DNA from: Coprinellus micaceus
Taxonomy: Eukaryota > Basidiomycota > Agaricomycetes > Agaricales > Psathyrellaceae
DNA length: 64,000 nucleotides
Reading direction: 5' to 3'
Assembly: GCA_951394405.1 (NCBI GenBank)
Contig: OX596338.1
Coordinates: 4,154,001-4,218,000, forward strand
Below are positions 12,144 to 24,275 of the stretch, in pieces. Made by a program: the position numbers and the translations under genes. Each line of letters begins with the position of its first letter. Within the stretch, counting starts at the first letter, position 1. The notes beneath the pieces were generated by a model, which worked only from the letters and a program-made list of their open reading frames with translations, had not been told where the DNA came from and made no database searches.

Positions 12144-12984
12144 TACATAGAAGAGACTCGAGGTGATAGCGATAGCAGCCCTTCCCAAGCCCGAAATAAC
12201 ACCCGTAAGTACGCTCGGAGTTCGGGCTCCACACCGGCCATGGGAGGGGTGGCCGAGGCGCCCGTAAGTACCGGCTTGGACTGGGTGTATGCAAGGTGCA
12301 TGTATGCGTGTATGTAAAGAAGCGAGTATTTGGGTCTTGGGGGGATGGGGTGAATGCATGGAGCCTCCCTCAGCCTGAGATTGGGTGAGATCGAGGCGAG
12401 TGGATTCCGAGGTCTAATGCGACGACCAGCTGCATGCATACAACCAGCATACAACCACAGTACCCGCCCCCGCCCCCAAATCCCCTCAATCTCCATCCAT
12501 CCAACCTCCCTTCTCATCTCCGGCTCCACCAACCCCCACCCAATCCCCACCCACCCTCACAAAGCCTCACAAATGACATCTAATGACATCCGCGTGCAAA
12601 TGAATCATGAGAGCTGAGAGGGAACAAAGTTGAAAGGTAACAAAGCCCGGACGTGCGGGTACAGCCACCCAGGGGTAACAGATGCATCATGGGAGGGATA
12701 CAGTAGGCGCTTGGTTTCGAAGGTCCGGGGTGGCGGGTGTGGGTAGTAAGTAAGATGAATTGTACTCTGTTGTACTAATAGTAAGAGGAAATGGCAGGCA
12801 GAAGTTGGGCCCGTGCGCGGCACGTTTTTTGGACGGGGCAAAGTGGGACAAACAACCGAAGGCGGGAAATGGGAGAAGAAGCGCGGGAGGAAAAGAGGGG
12901 GGGAGAGAGGTTGTGGGTGCTTGTGTGGCGTGGTCAGGAACGAACTTTCAGCTTGTTGTTGGGTATGTATATTTGAAAGGGACC

Positions 12985-12993
12985 GGGCGCTTA
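12985..12993 (-). promoter_or_regulatory. TAAGCGCCC motif
   Basis: Exact copy on the minus strand followed by G, about 1.5 kb before the zinc-finger ATG. Confidence 0.45.
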
Positions 12994-14449
12994 GTGACTA
13001 GCTCGACTCGTAAAGGTATGTGAAGCACTCACCCTGACCTTGGGCACTGACTCAAGTAGTCACTTGGTGGCCCCGGGGCTGTTTTCTGGGTCCTAGTGCT
13101 CTTATAAAGCGAGGTGCATTGTATTTTAGACCTGGCCGATCCGACGTCCTCTGACCATCGGTGAGCCTTTCGGGGTTGAGGCGCCCGTCTGCTTTTTTAT
13201 GAGGGGCTCGTGGCTCCCAGCCACACTGTATAAAAATATTTCGATCGTTCAAGCTCTCGACTCCCGTCTAAATTTTACAAAGCCTTTCTAAGCTCGACGC
13301 TCGGCGGGGCTCGACTCCTACACAAAAGGAAGTCGAATCGAGGCTCGAGACTCACACAAAAGACAAAGCGAATTGATAACAATCCCATGGCGTCGCGGAC
13401 AGAGCTACTCCCAGACGGACCCGAATAGGGATCCGAGCGCAACCCTGCGCGATCGTCAGCTGGGGATCGTTTAATCTTGGGTTAATCTCAAGTTAATCTA
13501 GCCTTGAGGCGAGAGGCGAGAGGTTTGAAGTTGAGATTGGGCGCTAGGAGGGGTTGGAGGGCGGGGTTGGGGGTTGGGAGATTAGATTGGGGGATGAGAG
13601 GCGAAGAGGGTTTGGGAGGGTTATTCAATCGTGCAATTCAGTTAGAATAATCAGTCTCTCAGGCTTGATACCTTGCAATCCTAGTTGTGATCATGCAAAC
13701 GGGCATCATGGCCTCCTCGTTCCCGGATGCTCCAACATTCATATTGAGCTCGCTATCTCTGTACCCCCAAATTGAGTGCACGGAGGTCTCTCCGGTATCA
13801 CTTGTGTGAAATGTAACGGAACGACGACAACGACTACATGTTCCGTCATGTCACTTGCGCATATCACATCTCCATCCCAGAGGCTTTGCATCATTGAACT
13901 CTTCCCAAGTACTGCCTCTCGTCTCCTCGTCCCTAGTACCCCGTAGGCGACTAGTCGACTGAATAGCTCCTGCTAGCGCTCCATTCCGCCCTTCAGGTCT
14001 AACTTCGGTGAATAGTTGACACTGTTTCAAGGCTAACAATGGCGCTACACTCCCAAGGCCAATACGAGAGCGCCGTAACGATATGATCATTTCATTCATA
14101 ACTGCGCTTCCGTGTATTTCGTGGATGTCCCCAGACCCTTTTCCATTTTCCTCTTGCAACGGTTGCTGCCCACCGCTCACGCGGCCTGTGCGTCGCCCAG
14201 ACCTCATAGCCACTCCCCGCGCAAACGCCGAGGGGGGGTGATTCGAGCCAGGTTGCGGGGCAGTGGCATGTGTACCTGAGGAGCCTTCCGGGGCTAAAAA
14301 GCTCCATTTGAGCGTAATGTGGGAAAGGGATTGGAAGAGGGCAGCCCACATGGGTTGTCGCGCGTGTTGATCAGGCACCCTTTCTTATAATCCATCACTC
14401 ACCAACAAGCCCTTTTTGCCCCTTCTCGCCTTTTTATTTGCAGGCAGCG

Positions 14450-17400
14450 ATGGAGCTGGCCCGCACCTCCTCCAACTCCCCCGACGACTCTGACCACGAC
14501 GACCACGACCTCGACCTCGACGCCCTCCACCACCCCGACGACGCCGCCACCATTGCCCTGGGTGCAGGGCCAGGGGCGAACGGAATGGCGACGATGGTGG
14601 CTCAGACCGCCGCCGGGAACGGGGCCCTGGGCGGGCAGGCACAGAAAAGGTACAGGCCCGCTCCTGCAAAGACCTTCCAGTGCAGGGGCTATGGCGAGTG
14701 CCGTATGGTTTTTTCTCGGAGCGAGCACCTTGCAAGGCACATCAGGTACGCAAATAATCGCATTGTCGTCGTCATGAATACGTGGTCGTGGGCGTATGTC
14801 CCTGGATCGACGTTAATCGTGTCGTATTGAGCGGGGCTGACGATGTATTGTGTAGAAAACACACCGGGGAACGGCCGTTCTCTTGTCATTGTGGAAAACA
14901 ATTCTCTCGCCTCGATAATCTGAGGCAGCACGCGCAGACGGTCCACGCCGACAAGCAGGACCAGAATGAGCAGATGATGCGCGATCTCACGAGCCTCCAT
15001 GCCACCATGGCGGCGGCCAACAAGGGCGGGGGGCGTTCGGGGACCTCCTCGGGGCGACGGGGAACGGCTGCTGCTAACACCACGTCCAACGCGACCACGA
15101 ATGCTGGGCACCAAGTCGGGGGCAACGCACCGAAACAAGAGGACATGGGGTTAGGGCTAGGATTGAGTCTACGGCCTGGTACGAGTACAGGGTATGAAGG
15201 CGACATGTGGGCATCGACCTCGCCCTCGGCGACAGCTGGGGGCAACCATTCCTTTCGTGACTCCCGCGAAGCCAGCCAGTCCTTTCTTGCCTCCCAACAC
15301 CATGGATCCTTTCGAGGCTTTGGAGCAGATCACCGACCCTTCACATCCTCCGCAGGATATCCAGCCTCCTCCCATCCCCCCAATGGAGAGGGGCGACCAT
15401 CCACAGCGACCGCACCCGCACCCGCACCGCTCAGCAGCAGGCCGACAACTTCGTCTGGTCCTCCCGACCCATCGCGAACGCTCCCACCCCTCTCTGCTGT
15501 CGTCTCCGCTTCCCTCGCCCCATCCCCGCCACCAGGCGCACTCGGGCACCCCCACCACCCCTTCGTTCATGGGCCCCCAAACGGGTCCAGCAGCGGTTAC
15601 ACAGGGAGCGGGCTTCCCTTTCCATTCCGACGACCTACAACAGCAACTCGCCCTGGGACAGCTCCAGCCTTCTTCGCCAAGTCATCTTCAGCATCCTCAT
15701 ACCCACCCAGTGGATTTGGTGGACTGGCCGCACCTCGGGAACGTGAACGTGAATTTTTATCCTCCAGAGATGGGCTGGGAAGCCGACATGGTGGAGGCCA
15801 GCACGATCGTGAAGCGGGAGGAGCTGGAGGAGGATGGGAGTATGAACAAGGACAGCACGATTCACCGTTTTACTTCAACGCACCTTCCGTCGCCGACAAC
15901 CAGCCAGGAGTCACCTCTACAGGTTCGTATATCTCGAGTAGCACCCTCAACAAGAAGAAGACTGGTAGCTCAACAGATTCAAATACAGGCTCATCCTCCA
16001 CCCCAGGGTCCTCAGCGTGCCCTTCAACATCCACCAGCACCGGGACAGCATCGTCACACGGCGTTCCAACCCCAACCGCAGCCACTTCACCCAACAGCGG
16101 CGTCAACCCTCGCAAACGCGGTTTCGGAGGACCCGACGGGCCAGCATATGACGATGATAGCGTCCATGCACATCGGGAGCCCCCACGAAGCGCACATGGC
16201 GTATATGGCGGCGCGGCGGGATTCGGCGAGCGGGAGCCCCCACGAAGTGCACATGGGGGGTTCCATGGACGTAGCAGTGCCAGGGAGTATGAATACGGAA
16301 GCGAGTCTCGACCCGCAAGTCGACGAATCAGCGTTATGGAGCTCTGTAATGAGACCGATGCAGAGCCCCCTAGGTCCAGTCATGGACTCCGGCCTCAGAG
16401 TTCAGCAGGGACTTTCGCATTCAACGTTCCATCCTCATCAGTCGGAGCACCCGCAGCCGCTACCTTCGCCTTCAACCCACCAGCCACCGCACCAACAGCA
16501 ACAACAGGGCCAGGGACACCAGGGGTACTATCACCCAGCACCAGCTCATCCTCCGCCTTCTCTGCAGCAGCAGCAGGAGGCGGACGTCCCGCTTCCGCCT
16601 ACGCCGCTTTCGGGCTCTCCTCCCGGACACCTTCGTCCACATCCACAAGGTCATTCAGACGCTCACCCTCCTCATCTACATCACCCTCAGGGTTCCTGTA
16701 CGCCTCTCGACCTGCCACAGGGACTACCGCCGTCGGCGCGGGGAGAGGTGGTGGGGGGAGTAGGGCATGGAGGGGGGAGCAGTATAGGAGTACAGCGAGT
16801 CCCGAGTCGCGCCCGACGACCTCGTCAGGACTTGTCGCTTCGGCCGCGACGCTCCATATCTTCGATCGTGGGTCGCCCATCGCCGTCGACGCCTATGAGC
16901 GCGAGCGCGAACGGGAGCAGCGGGAGCAGCAGCAGCAACGGTTCGGGGGTGGGAGGCCCTATGAGTATGAACGTAAACACGTCGAGTATGGGAGTAGGAG
17001 GGGGTATGAGCAGCGCGAGCCCACGGACTCCCCTTCTTCACGGCTCTCCCCTTACCCCGAACAGTACGACGGGGACGGGGACGGCGGGAGGGGGTCAAGG
17101 TCTCCTGCTTCCTCAGCATCAGCAGCCACACCCATCTTTGCGTTCTCCGCTCCAGCACCCGCAGCACCCGCACCCCCAGTCGCACTCCCCAGCGCATCAT
17201 CAGCAGCAGGGTCAGCTTCAGCACCCCGCGCATACGAGAGGGAGGGGCGGTTCAGGGAGGAGGCTGCTTCACAGCGTTTCTGCGAGTCACCTGAACTTGA
17301 GGAGGGCATCGGCGCAGCAGCAGCAGGGAGGGGTGTATTCGAGAGAGATGCAGGCTATGCACGCCGCGGCTATGATGAACGGGAGTACGACGAGTACGGG

Positions 17401-18451
17401 GCCAGGCGGCCTGGGAGTTCAAGGGGTGGGAGTGGGTATGAACGTGAACGGCGGCTCGTCGGGTATGAGCACCGGGTCGGCGGGGGCGGGTATGAGCAAC
17501 GGGCATCATGGCATGATGGGCCACGGGACTATCGAGGAGGAGGGGAGCGAGGGGAGTATGATGAGCGGGATGGGTGGGATGGGGGGAGGGATGGGTGGAG
17601 GAGGAGGAGGAGGTCCGTATCCCGGGATGATGGTGAGGAGGAATTCGGAGCCGACGAACGTGAACGGGTATCACCCCCTGCCTCAGCATCTCGGTCAGCA
17701 GCAGCAGTCGTTCGAAGGGATGTATCCGCAGAACGGGGAGGCGCAGATGGGAGGGTTTTACGGCGATATGGGCCAGATTCCACAGCAGGGAAGTCATCAG
17801 CAGCAACAGCAACAGCAGCAGTTGATGACGCCCATCGAGAGCGGGTCTTCGGATATCGAGGGGTACTTCCAGGCCGCGATGGCGCAGCAGCAGCAGGAGC
17901 AGGAGCAGCACGAGGGCGAGCAGAGGAGGATGAGGGAGCAGATGGAGATGCGGGGTCGGATGGAGGAGATGAGAAGGCAGCACGAGATGAGGCATATGCA
18001 CGCGCAGATGGAGATGGAGATGCAGCACCAGCACCAGCAACTTCAACAGCAGCAGTATCATCTTCATCAGCAACAACAGCAGCAGGGGGGAATGCACTCG
18101 CCCCTCCCGCATTCGCCTCATCCGCTTCAGCAACATCACGGACACCATCATCATCCTCAGCAGCATCATCTACATCCTCAACAGCACCAGCAACATCAGC
18201 AAGTACAGCCCATGCTCTCCCCGGTGGATCACGGGTACGGGCAGGGCCCGAGTTCGATGCAGATGGCGCAGCAGGCGTATCTCGCGGCGTACCACCAGCA
18301 ACAGCAGATGCAAAGCAGCGCGAACGGGAGCCCGGATGGGAGTATCGGGAGCGCGAGCGATATGGTTATGAGCGGGATGTCGTCGTCGGTGGGAAGTATG
18401 AATATGGGGGGAGGGGGGAGCTGCGGCGGGGGGAGCGTGGATGGGATGTGA
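14450..18451 (+). CDS. C2H2 zinc-finger transcription regulator, large disordered protein
   Basis: Exon 1 is 14450-14745 and intron 1 is 14746-14855. Residues about 78-130 form two adjacent fingers: [20 protein letters not shown] with RKHTGERPF, then [16 protein letters not shown]. The wide C-X5-C spacing and [16 protein letters not shown] linker place it near fungal two-finger DNA-binding regulators. Downstream is Ser/Pro/Gly-rich with [12 protein letters not shown] at about 16318-16353. After exon 2 begins, two frames stay open to about 18.5 kb. The first half is coding in the finger frame. The last part (poly-Gln, [12 protein letters not shown]) is clearly coding in the +1 frame ending at 18451. 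An intron at 16525-16567 (43 nt, TCTCTGCAG acceptor) would join them in phase, giving 1282 residues; other positions are possible. The start follows a 3' splice-like TTTTTATTTGCAG, suggesting a 5' UTR intron. Nuclear location is inferred. Confidence 0.75.
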
Positions 18452-19742
18452 GTGAGGATGAGGATGAGGATGGGGATGTGGAGATGAGTGATGTGGAGGT
18501 TAAGCTGGAGGTGGATGAGTTGGAGATGGATGTGTAGGTGGGCGTGTGGGTGTGGTTGGGGTGGGGTAATTGTGTTTTTATCGTATACTTGCTTACTTTA
18601 CCTTACTAGCCACTCTTTTTTTTTGGTTGACGTGCGTGTTCGCTCGTCGTTGTGGACATTTCTCCTCCTCGTCCTCTCCTCCCGTTTCTCTTATCGTCGT
18701 CCACGCCGTTATATACGCTACGCGGCGTCCCCAAACGTTCATTCTTCATTCTTCTTTCCTTCCTTTGTCCCCCTCTCTCCCTCTCTCTCGTTCGCTGCCT
18801 CTCACCTAATCGTCGTCGTCGTCGTCAGCCGTCGATGCTATGCTAAAGCCAGCATATATACTCGTACTCAGAACGGTCTCCGTAACCCAATGTTGTTTGT
18901 TGTTTCTACTAGTATCTCTCTCTCTCTCTTTCTCTCTCTCTCCTCGTCGCCATCGTTCTTGTCCTTGTCGTCCTCCCGCCTAGTATCTTAACACATTATC
19001 TACTATTATTGGAATTACCAGGTTTACTTACTTGCGGTTTACGATACGTATACTGAGTAGTACTCGTTGAAAATGTGTGTTTGTGTGTATATCTGTATAC
19101 GAGATGCGTTTTCTTGCGAAGCGGGAGAGTGGAGTGGGGGAGGAGCGTCTAGAGGTTCGGTTTGAGGTCGGCGACGGTCAGGTATCAAGCAGCTCTGGCC
19201 AAGCGTACCACTTCCTGCAAACGCTCTGGACGTACATCGGCCAGTCGAACGCTTTACCGGTGGCCGGGACGATGGGAATAGCCCTTTCGTTTGCAAGGGT
19301 GATCCGGGTTCAATCGAAGTAACAATTCGAATCTTGAATGCTAGTAATATACGAGTGAATCTGAGTGGATACCTACCTAATCTCCATTATCCCAACAGTG
19401 ATGTCCCTGTAGAAAAGTCTTTGACGCTTAACCGCCGCTCGCCCAGATATGAGAACAAGATGGAATCCTTCAAGGTCTCGAAGCAGATCCTCGATGTATG
19501 CTATCTCACTTCGATTTGGTCAGTGGAAATATGCTGGTGAGCTTATGGCTGGTGAGCGTGATTAATTTTCACATCATTCCCGAAATAATACGAGACGCCG
19601 TGGAGGGGGGACTTGAAATAAGCGCCCACCAGTTGAGGTTCGTAAATACGTGCAAACACACGTGGGTAACCACATCGTGTGGCATCCCAGATGATCTTGA
19701 ATCCTGAAGGCCTGATACTTGACCACCACCTCAACCCCCTAC
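18452..19742. other. Intergenic region: 3' UTR of the zinc-finger gene and next promoter
   Basis: It begins with a CT-rich stretch that is probably 3' UTR, including (CGT)n at 18811-18826 and (CT)n at about 18914-18942. The second half holds one TAAGCGCCC motif at 19619. No gene was seen. Confidence 0.5.
19619..19627 (+). promoter_or_regulatory. TAAGCGCCC motif
   Basis: Exact copy followed by A, 124 bases upstream of the kinase-like gene's ATG. Confidence 0.5.
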
Positions 19743-21622
19743 ATGACTTCCGAAACCACGACTACACTTGACGGTGCCGACGATGGTATTCACAACATAA
19801 CCCAGCTGCGCCTGGCATGCCCAGATTACACCTTCTCGCGAAAGTCAATCCCCAAGTCAGGCACGGTCGTCAAGGTCCAGGACTTGGTGTTTCTCATGGC
19901 AGCTATCGGCGACAGGCTATTGAAAGGGAAGGACTTGGGTCCGAAGGAGCCCTCAATCACAACCTTGACGAAGGCAAATGCGGCGCATCGGGTACAAGTT
20001 ATCAGGCCCGAGCGCTCCAAATCTCCCAACCTATTCCTTACCAGGGAGATGCTCGACTGCGAGGTTGACATCACCCCCGAACTGCACGTGTGGCTATCTG
20101 ACTTCGCTAAAAAGCCAATCCCAAGCCAAATTGACGAAAACAGCATTACGACAGAAGTTCTCCACCCCCTCCTTTTCTTGTGGCTAATGATATGGTCGGA
20201 TGCATTCGAACTAGAAAACGGGGATCGTGACTGGGGAGTAAGATCTCTCGTTCCAAGTGGTGGAGGCGGGGATATTGACATCCTCGTGATACGTGGCTTG
20301 GAGGGCGTCAACTCATCGGTGGAGGTCGCTGCCATCAAAGCCAAAACACCTCGGTCCTGTGGCCACGCAGACATCTTGAACTTCGGAACGAGCGGCGACG
20401 CGAAGGACGACGCCTTTGCGCGCCAGGTTAGTCCTGTCTATTTCATTGGCTGCATGAGCGACATATGCTAACACGAATGATAGTGCACCAGACACTTGAT
20501 GCGCTGCGACGAATCAATGAGAGCAAACGCCACCACTTGGTGGCCTAGAAGCCCAACTTTGGGTGCTTTCGTGGTGTATCCCAGTCATTTCTTCCCCGTC
20601 GCATACCAGGGAGATACAAATCGGTCCGTCATATGCGCAGATGCAACGGAAACCAAAGATAAATGTGAGTACTACGTATGCGCTTGTGTAACCCGCTGAC
20701 TCCAGCCGGAAGGGCCAGAAACAAAGGAGAAGCTCGAAAACCATATGAAGGCAGTGTCAGTCCTCGCCGCGTGGGCGTTCACGCTAGTCATCGCCTCCGG
20801 GGGAGATCGCAAGGAGCGATGGGGCGGCGTTTGCCAGAAGCAAGTCGATCAGGCCGTGCAGTGGACTACCACCGCTGGTGAGCAACTCGCTTCCCCCAAT
20901 CGCCTGATCGCCGCGTTGACGGGGTGCTGGGCGGCGGTGTCCACCTTGATCTACCAGGCGGTATTCACGCTTTCGGTGGCACTGGTCCCACTTGAGCGAT
21001 TGAAGGCGCTCGCATTACCAAACGGCGACGAAATTGTCGTGCAATCTGCGTGAGCTTTGTTCACCGTTTCCTCAAGAGCAGGGACTAACACAATTCTCAG
21101 TCTATATATCTGGAGGCTCCCATTCAATCTTACACTACCGCCTCCCGATGCTTTCCATCAGTCACACACGGCTCAGACTTTTGTATTCTCCTGGCCAAAC
21201 ATCGTAGTGAAACTGTACGACAACGTCGAACCCTACGCTCACGAACTTGCATTCTACGAAAAATGGAGCAGCGTGTTAGGCTCAGCCATCCCTACACTCC
21301 GTGCCAAGGGGCGGCGTATCGATGACAAGAAGCCGTTCCTCATCTTCTCGAATGAGGGGGAACCAATCACGGACCTCACGGAGGACGACAGGTTTGTCCT
21401 CGTATCTAAATCAGGCATCTGTTACCAACGGACTGACTCTTCCTCATCGATAGGTCGATCGTCCAACGGTCCGTTCTGGATGTGATACATGGGGAGGGGT
21501 GGCATCATCACGACCTGGCAGCGAGGAATGTGCTGCGCACGCCATCAGGGCACCTCTGCCTTATCGACTTTGGCATGGCGTCCAAATGCGATCGTGAAGG
21601 ATGCGACGAGTATTGGGAGTAG
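19743..21622 (+). CDS. Protein-kinase-like gene, basidiomycete type, possibly frame-disrupted
   Basis: Supported exons are 19743-20426, about 20484-20664, 20706-21049, 21101-21391 and 21454-21622. The C-terminal half is kinase-like: VVKLYDN with the lysine, HELAFYEKW, then WHHHDLAARNVL (catalytic loop, Asp and Asn present) and CLIDFGMAS (DFG). It stops soon after DFG, so the C-lobe is short, as in many small mushroom kinase-like proteins. The N-terminal 228 residues (GGGDIDILVIRG, EVAAIKAKTP) are of unknown type. Exons 3-5 join perfectly, but exon 2 does not. It is 181 nt and leaves the frame off by one, and its two halves look coding in different frames (LDALRRINESKRHHLVA, then PTLGAFVVYPSHFF). 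Either splice sites were missed, the sequence has indels, or the gene is decaying. Confidence 0.6.
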
Positions 21623-21913
21623 GGCGGTGAATATAGTCGAAATGGACGCGTTTCGCTGGGGCGTCTGTAGTTGTTGAATAATGAATTATCTCGAGGGACT
21701 CATCTCAGTGGATACCTAGGCAAAGAGAACACGGGATGGAACGTTAACAGACTATGAATGGCCTATGAATCTGCGGAATAAATATAATGGTACAAATGCG
21801 ATGGAAAGTTTGTCCGTCCTGACCTCCACGGATTCTGTGGGCACGTGCCGCTATCTCGTCGTCCATATGCTGCGACTGGTCCTCACCTCCCAAGCCTCCC
21901 ACCCCCCAGACCC

Positions 21914-23470
21914 TCATCCGTCAATTTCCATGTCGTACTCCTCGTCCTCTTCTACGGGAAAGTCTTCGTAAAATTCCTCGAACGCTGCGTCGTTCTCCAT
22001 TATCCCAACGCTCAAACGGTCAGTGATCGACTCCTGCGCCGGTACGTCCTCGTTGACAAATCTTTGACACTGAACCGCCGCTGGCCCGGATAGGAGGACC
22101 TTCATGTCGCGTAGCCCCAGCGGGAGCATATGCATGACGTCGCGCTCCTTCCGTAATATCTCATGAATCCAAAAGACCTCCAAGGGATAGAAGCCACTTT
22201 CGACGTATGCCACAAGGAGTAAGCTTTCAAGACTTCTTGGGAGGTTTCCGAAGAACGAGTTGAAGGCTTCATCCCTAACCTTTTCCGAGTACATCGATTC
22301 GTTAAAGGGCGGGGGGCGGTTGAAAGCGATATAGTAGAGGCTCAGCTCCGTAAGCTTTCCGCAATCGAGGATGAACGGGCTGAAGACCAACTCATTCACG
22401 AAGACGGTTCGCTCCAAGGAACGAACTGAGGCGGATCGGACTTCCGGGAACTCGACAGACTTGAAGAAATACTCCAGGACACTCGCTGCATTCTCGAGCT
22501 AGAAAATCCGTGGTCAGCAGATTTGAGCGCATAGTAAGATACAGGCATGACTTACTTCGTCCTCGTCGACCTCAACGACCAATTCGAAACGTTTCAATGC
22601 TCGGAACCTCACGCGTCCAGGAGTGATGAAAGACCTATCTCTCAGGGTGGTGCAGGCCTGGAGATGGAATTCTTCAAGGTTTCCCCTGCACTGGTGGAAT
22701 ACTCGAAGCAGATCCTCGATATACTCTATCTCAATTCGGAGGTCAAGGACCTTGAGTTGACTCCATGGAAAACACTTCTCCCACGGGATGATATCGTGGG
22801 CCGTCAGCTGTAAATTGGTTAGTTGAGGCATACTGGTGATAAGCTGACCGCCTTGGATTACGACCTCCAGGAGCTCGTCCGGCATCCTAGATCCCCACGT
22901 CGATACCAGCTTCAAGGTTGTGAGTTGAGTCCAAGTTGTGTGATGGGGGTTTGGCAGGAGCTGAGTGTTGAAGGAGATGAAGAAACTCAACGCCACCACA
23001 GGATCGACGCAGAAGTCGGCTTCGCGAATCTTGGATGCGGTTCTCTGGTCGAGCTGACCATCTGCGCCGCAAATGCCCATAAATATCTCGGGGTCGCTGT
23101 AGCAATGAAGACCATACAAGTCGTTGTTGTAGGCTGTTTTCAGTACAATAGAACGGGGAATGGGGTTGTGCGGTTGTCTGTTGAAGAATCTGTCGGAGAC
23201 CTTGAATAGCTTACTTAGGTGTTCTGTTCCGCTGCCTGCTTCGTGAGAGGTGTTGCCTTTGAAATCCAAGACGAAGTGCGACTGGAAGACCTGGAGGCCG
23301 ACAATGTCTGCCCAACGCTTACAAACCAGCGCCAAAATCGGGAGGACTTCGCGAGTATCGGGAGAAGAACGGACGACCTGCAGAAGAATCCTTTCGAGGA
23401 TTTCATTCGGGAAGGAATGGACGTGAAGAGGGTCGGATGGGCTTGGGCTTCGAGGGCTCGAGGTGTCCAT
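21914..23470 (-). CDS. F-box protein with leucine-rich-like tail
   Basis: Two exons, 22556-23470 and 21914-22498, with a 57-nt intron (GTAAGT...TTCTAG), give 499 residues. The F-box lies near residues 20-65 (FPNEILERILLQVV, then LALVCKRWADI). The rest has spaced leucine segments (LTTLKLVSTWG, LTNLQLTAHD, LKVLDLRIE, LEEFHLQA), suggesting a degenerate LRR solenoid, and an acidic end. Such proteins normally bind Skp1 through the F-box and bring substrates to an SCF ubiquitin ligase; the substrate cannot be guessed. The start is the first ATG after a good TATAAAAG box 37 bases upstream. A non-ATG extension is open further upstream but overlaps that box. Confidence 0.85.
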
Positions 23471-23506
23471 GGTGGTGGGTGACCCATCCAGCCATTCCAA
23501 AATGTG

Positions 23507-23514
23507 CTTTTATA
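23507..23514 (-). promoter_or_regulatory. TATA box of the F-box gene
   Basis: TATAAAAG on the minus strand, 37-44 bases before the ATG at 23470. This leaves a very short leader. Confidence 0.5.
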
Positions 23515-24275
23515 CTCCACCGGACACTAGCTCGTCCTCTCCCTCGTAACGCTTTGAGGCAGCGCTCAGAGCAACTGTGCAAGCGAGCGGGACCGACATA
23601 CCATACTTTGACCATAGCCCCTCCGCAACTGTTGCTTTGCTGCTTCGCTTTACGCGCACTGTACAATAAGCTCGGTTTCCTTATGCACTGAGTTGATGCA
23701 GCGCTCAGAGCAACGGTGGGGGATGGGAGCTGTGCATTGGCCATGCCGCCCCAGCGACTGTCGCTTTGATTCCTTCGTTTTCGGTACTGTGGCTGGTACT
23801 CGTCCACTCGTCCATCGGCCCCCGCCGTGTTCCATAAGTCTTGGTCAAAGCGTAGGAGTCGAGCCACGAGACAGACTCTAGCAGGCTCGTTCCTTTGACC
23901 ATCGATCAAGGTCAAAGCGTCTGGCAGTCCGAGTGGAGGACCGTCTTGGCAGTGATCGATTGTGACGCGTTTGGTCGGCCTATGGAATACGATCCCTAGC
24001 AAGAACCATGTCAGAAAAAAGCCTCCAAGAAAATAAAAGTCGAATCACTTGACTCCAGTATGGGTTAGAGGATGAAGCGGCGGCCTTTGTGTAGTCACAG
24101 CGAAGAGGAAGGCGGATGACATGAAGGGGGTATCACGTTAGGAAGCCTGCGGATATGTGGACACAATGGTGAGGTTTTGAGAATATGTGTAGGTAGATGG
24201 GTTATCCGAAAACATGAACACATGGAAGAATGACAGGTAAATCGATGAGGATGGAGATACGAAGGGTGAAGAAGA
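23515..24275. other. Intergenic region
   Basis: It lies between the F-box promoter and the 3' end of the FunK1 gene. No coding signal was seen. Confidence 0.45.

Larger units (their letters stand above)
7660..14449. other. 6.8 kb gene-free region upstream of the zinc-finger gene
   Basis: No gene is supported here. Open frames up to 215 codons occur (for example minus 11903-12550 and 13851-14378), but they consist of simple-repeat translation or lack any family signature and splice logic. The stretch contains (ATGG)n at 9677-9692 and 11365-11381, a CCTT tract near 12014-12049, three 21-bp tandem copies at 12081-12143, and a cluster of the TAAGCGCCC motif and variants between 10166 and 11096 plus one at 12985. 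A TTTTTATTTGCAG acceptor sits just before the zinc-finger ATG, so part of the region is probably 5' UTR and a leader intron of that gene. It may be its regulatory region or hold an unseen non-coding transcript. Confidence 0.5.

Noticed and set aside
11903..12550. 215-codon minus ORF
   Set aside because: Much of it is the translation of a CCTT tract and three 21-bp repeats; no conserved motif and no ATG context.
13851..14378. 175-codon minus ORF upstream of the zinc-finger gene
   Set aside because: Low-information composition, a second overlapping frame on the same strand, and position in a likely 5' leader region.
17252..18169. 305-codon open frame on the minus strand under the zinc-finger gene
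   Set aside because: It is a Leu/His/Arg repeat translation of the CAG/CAT-rich coding strand; no family signature or splice context.
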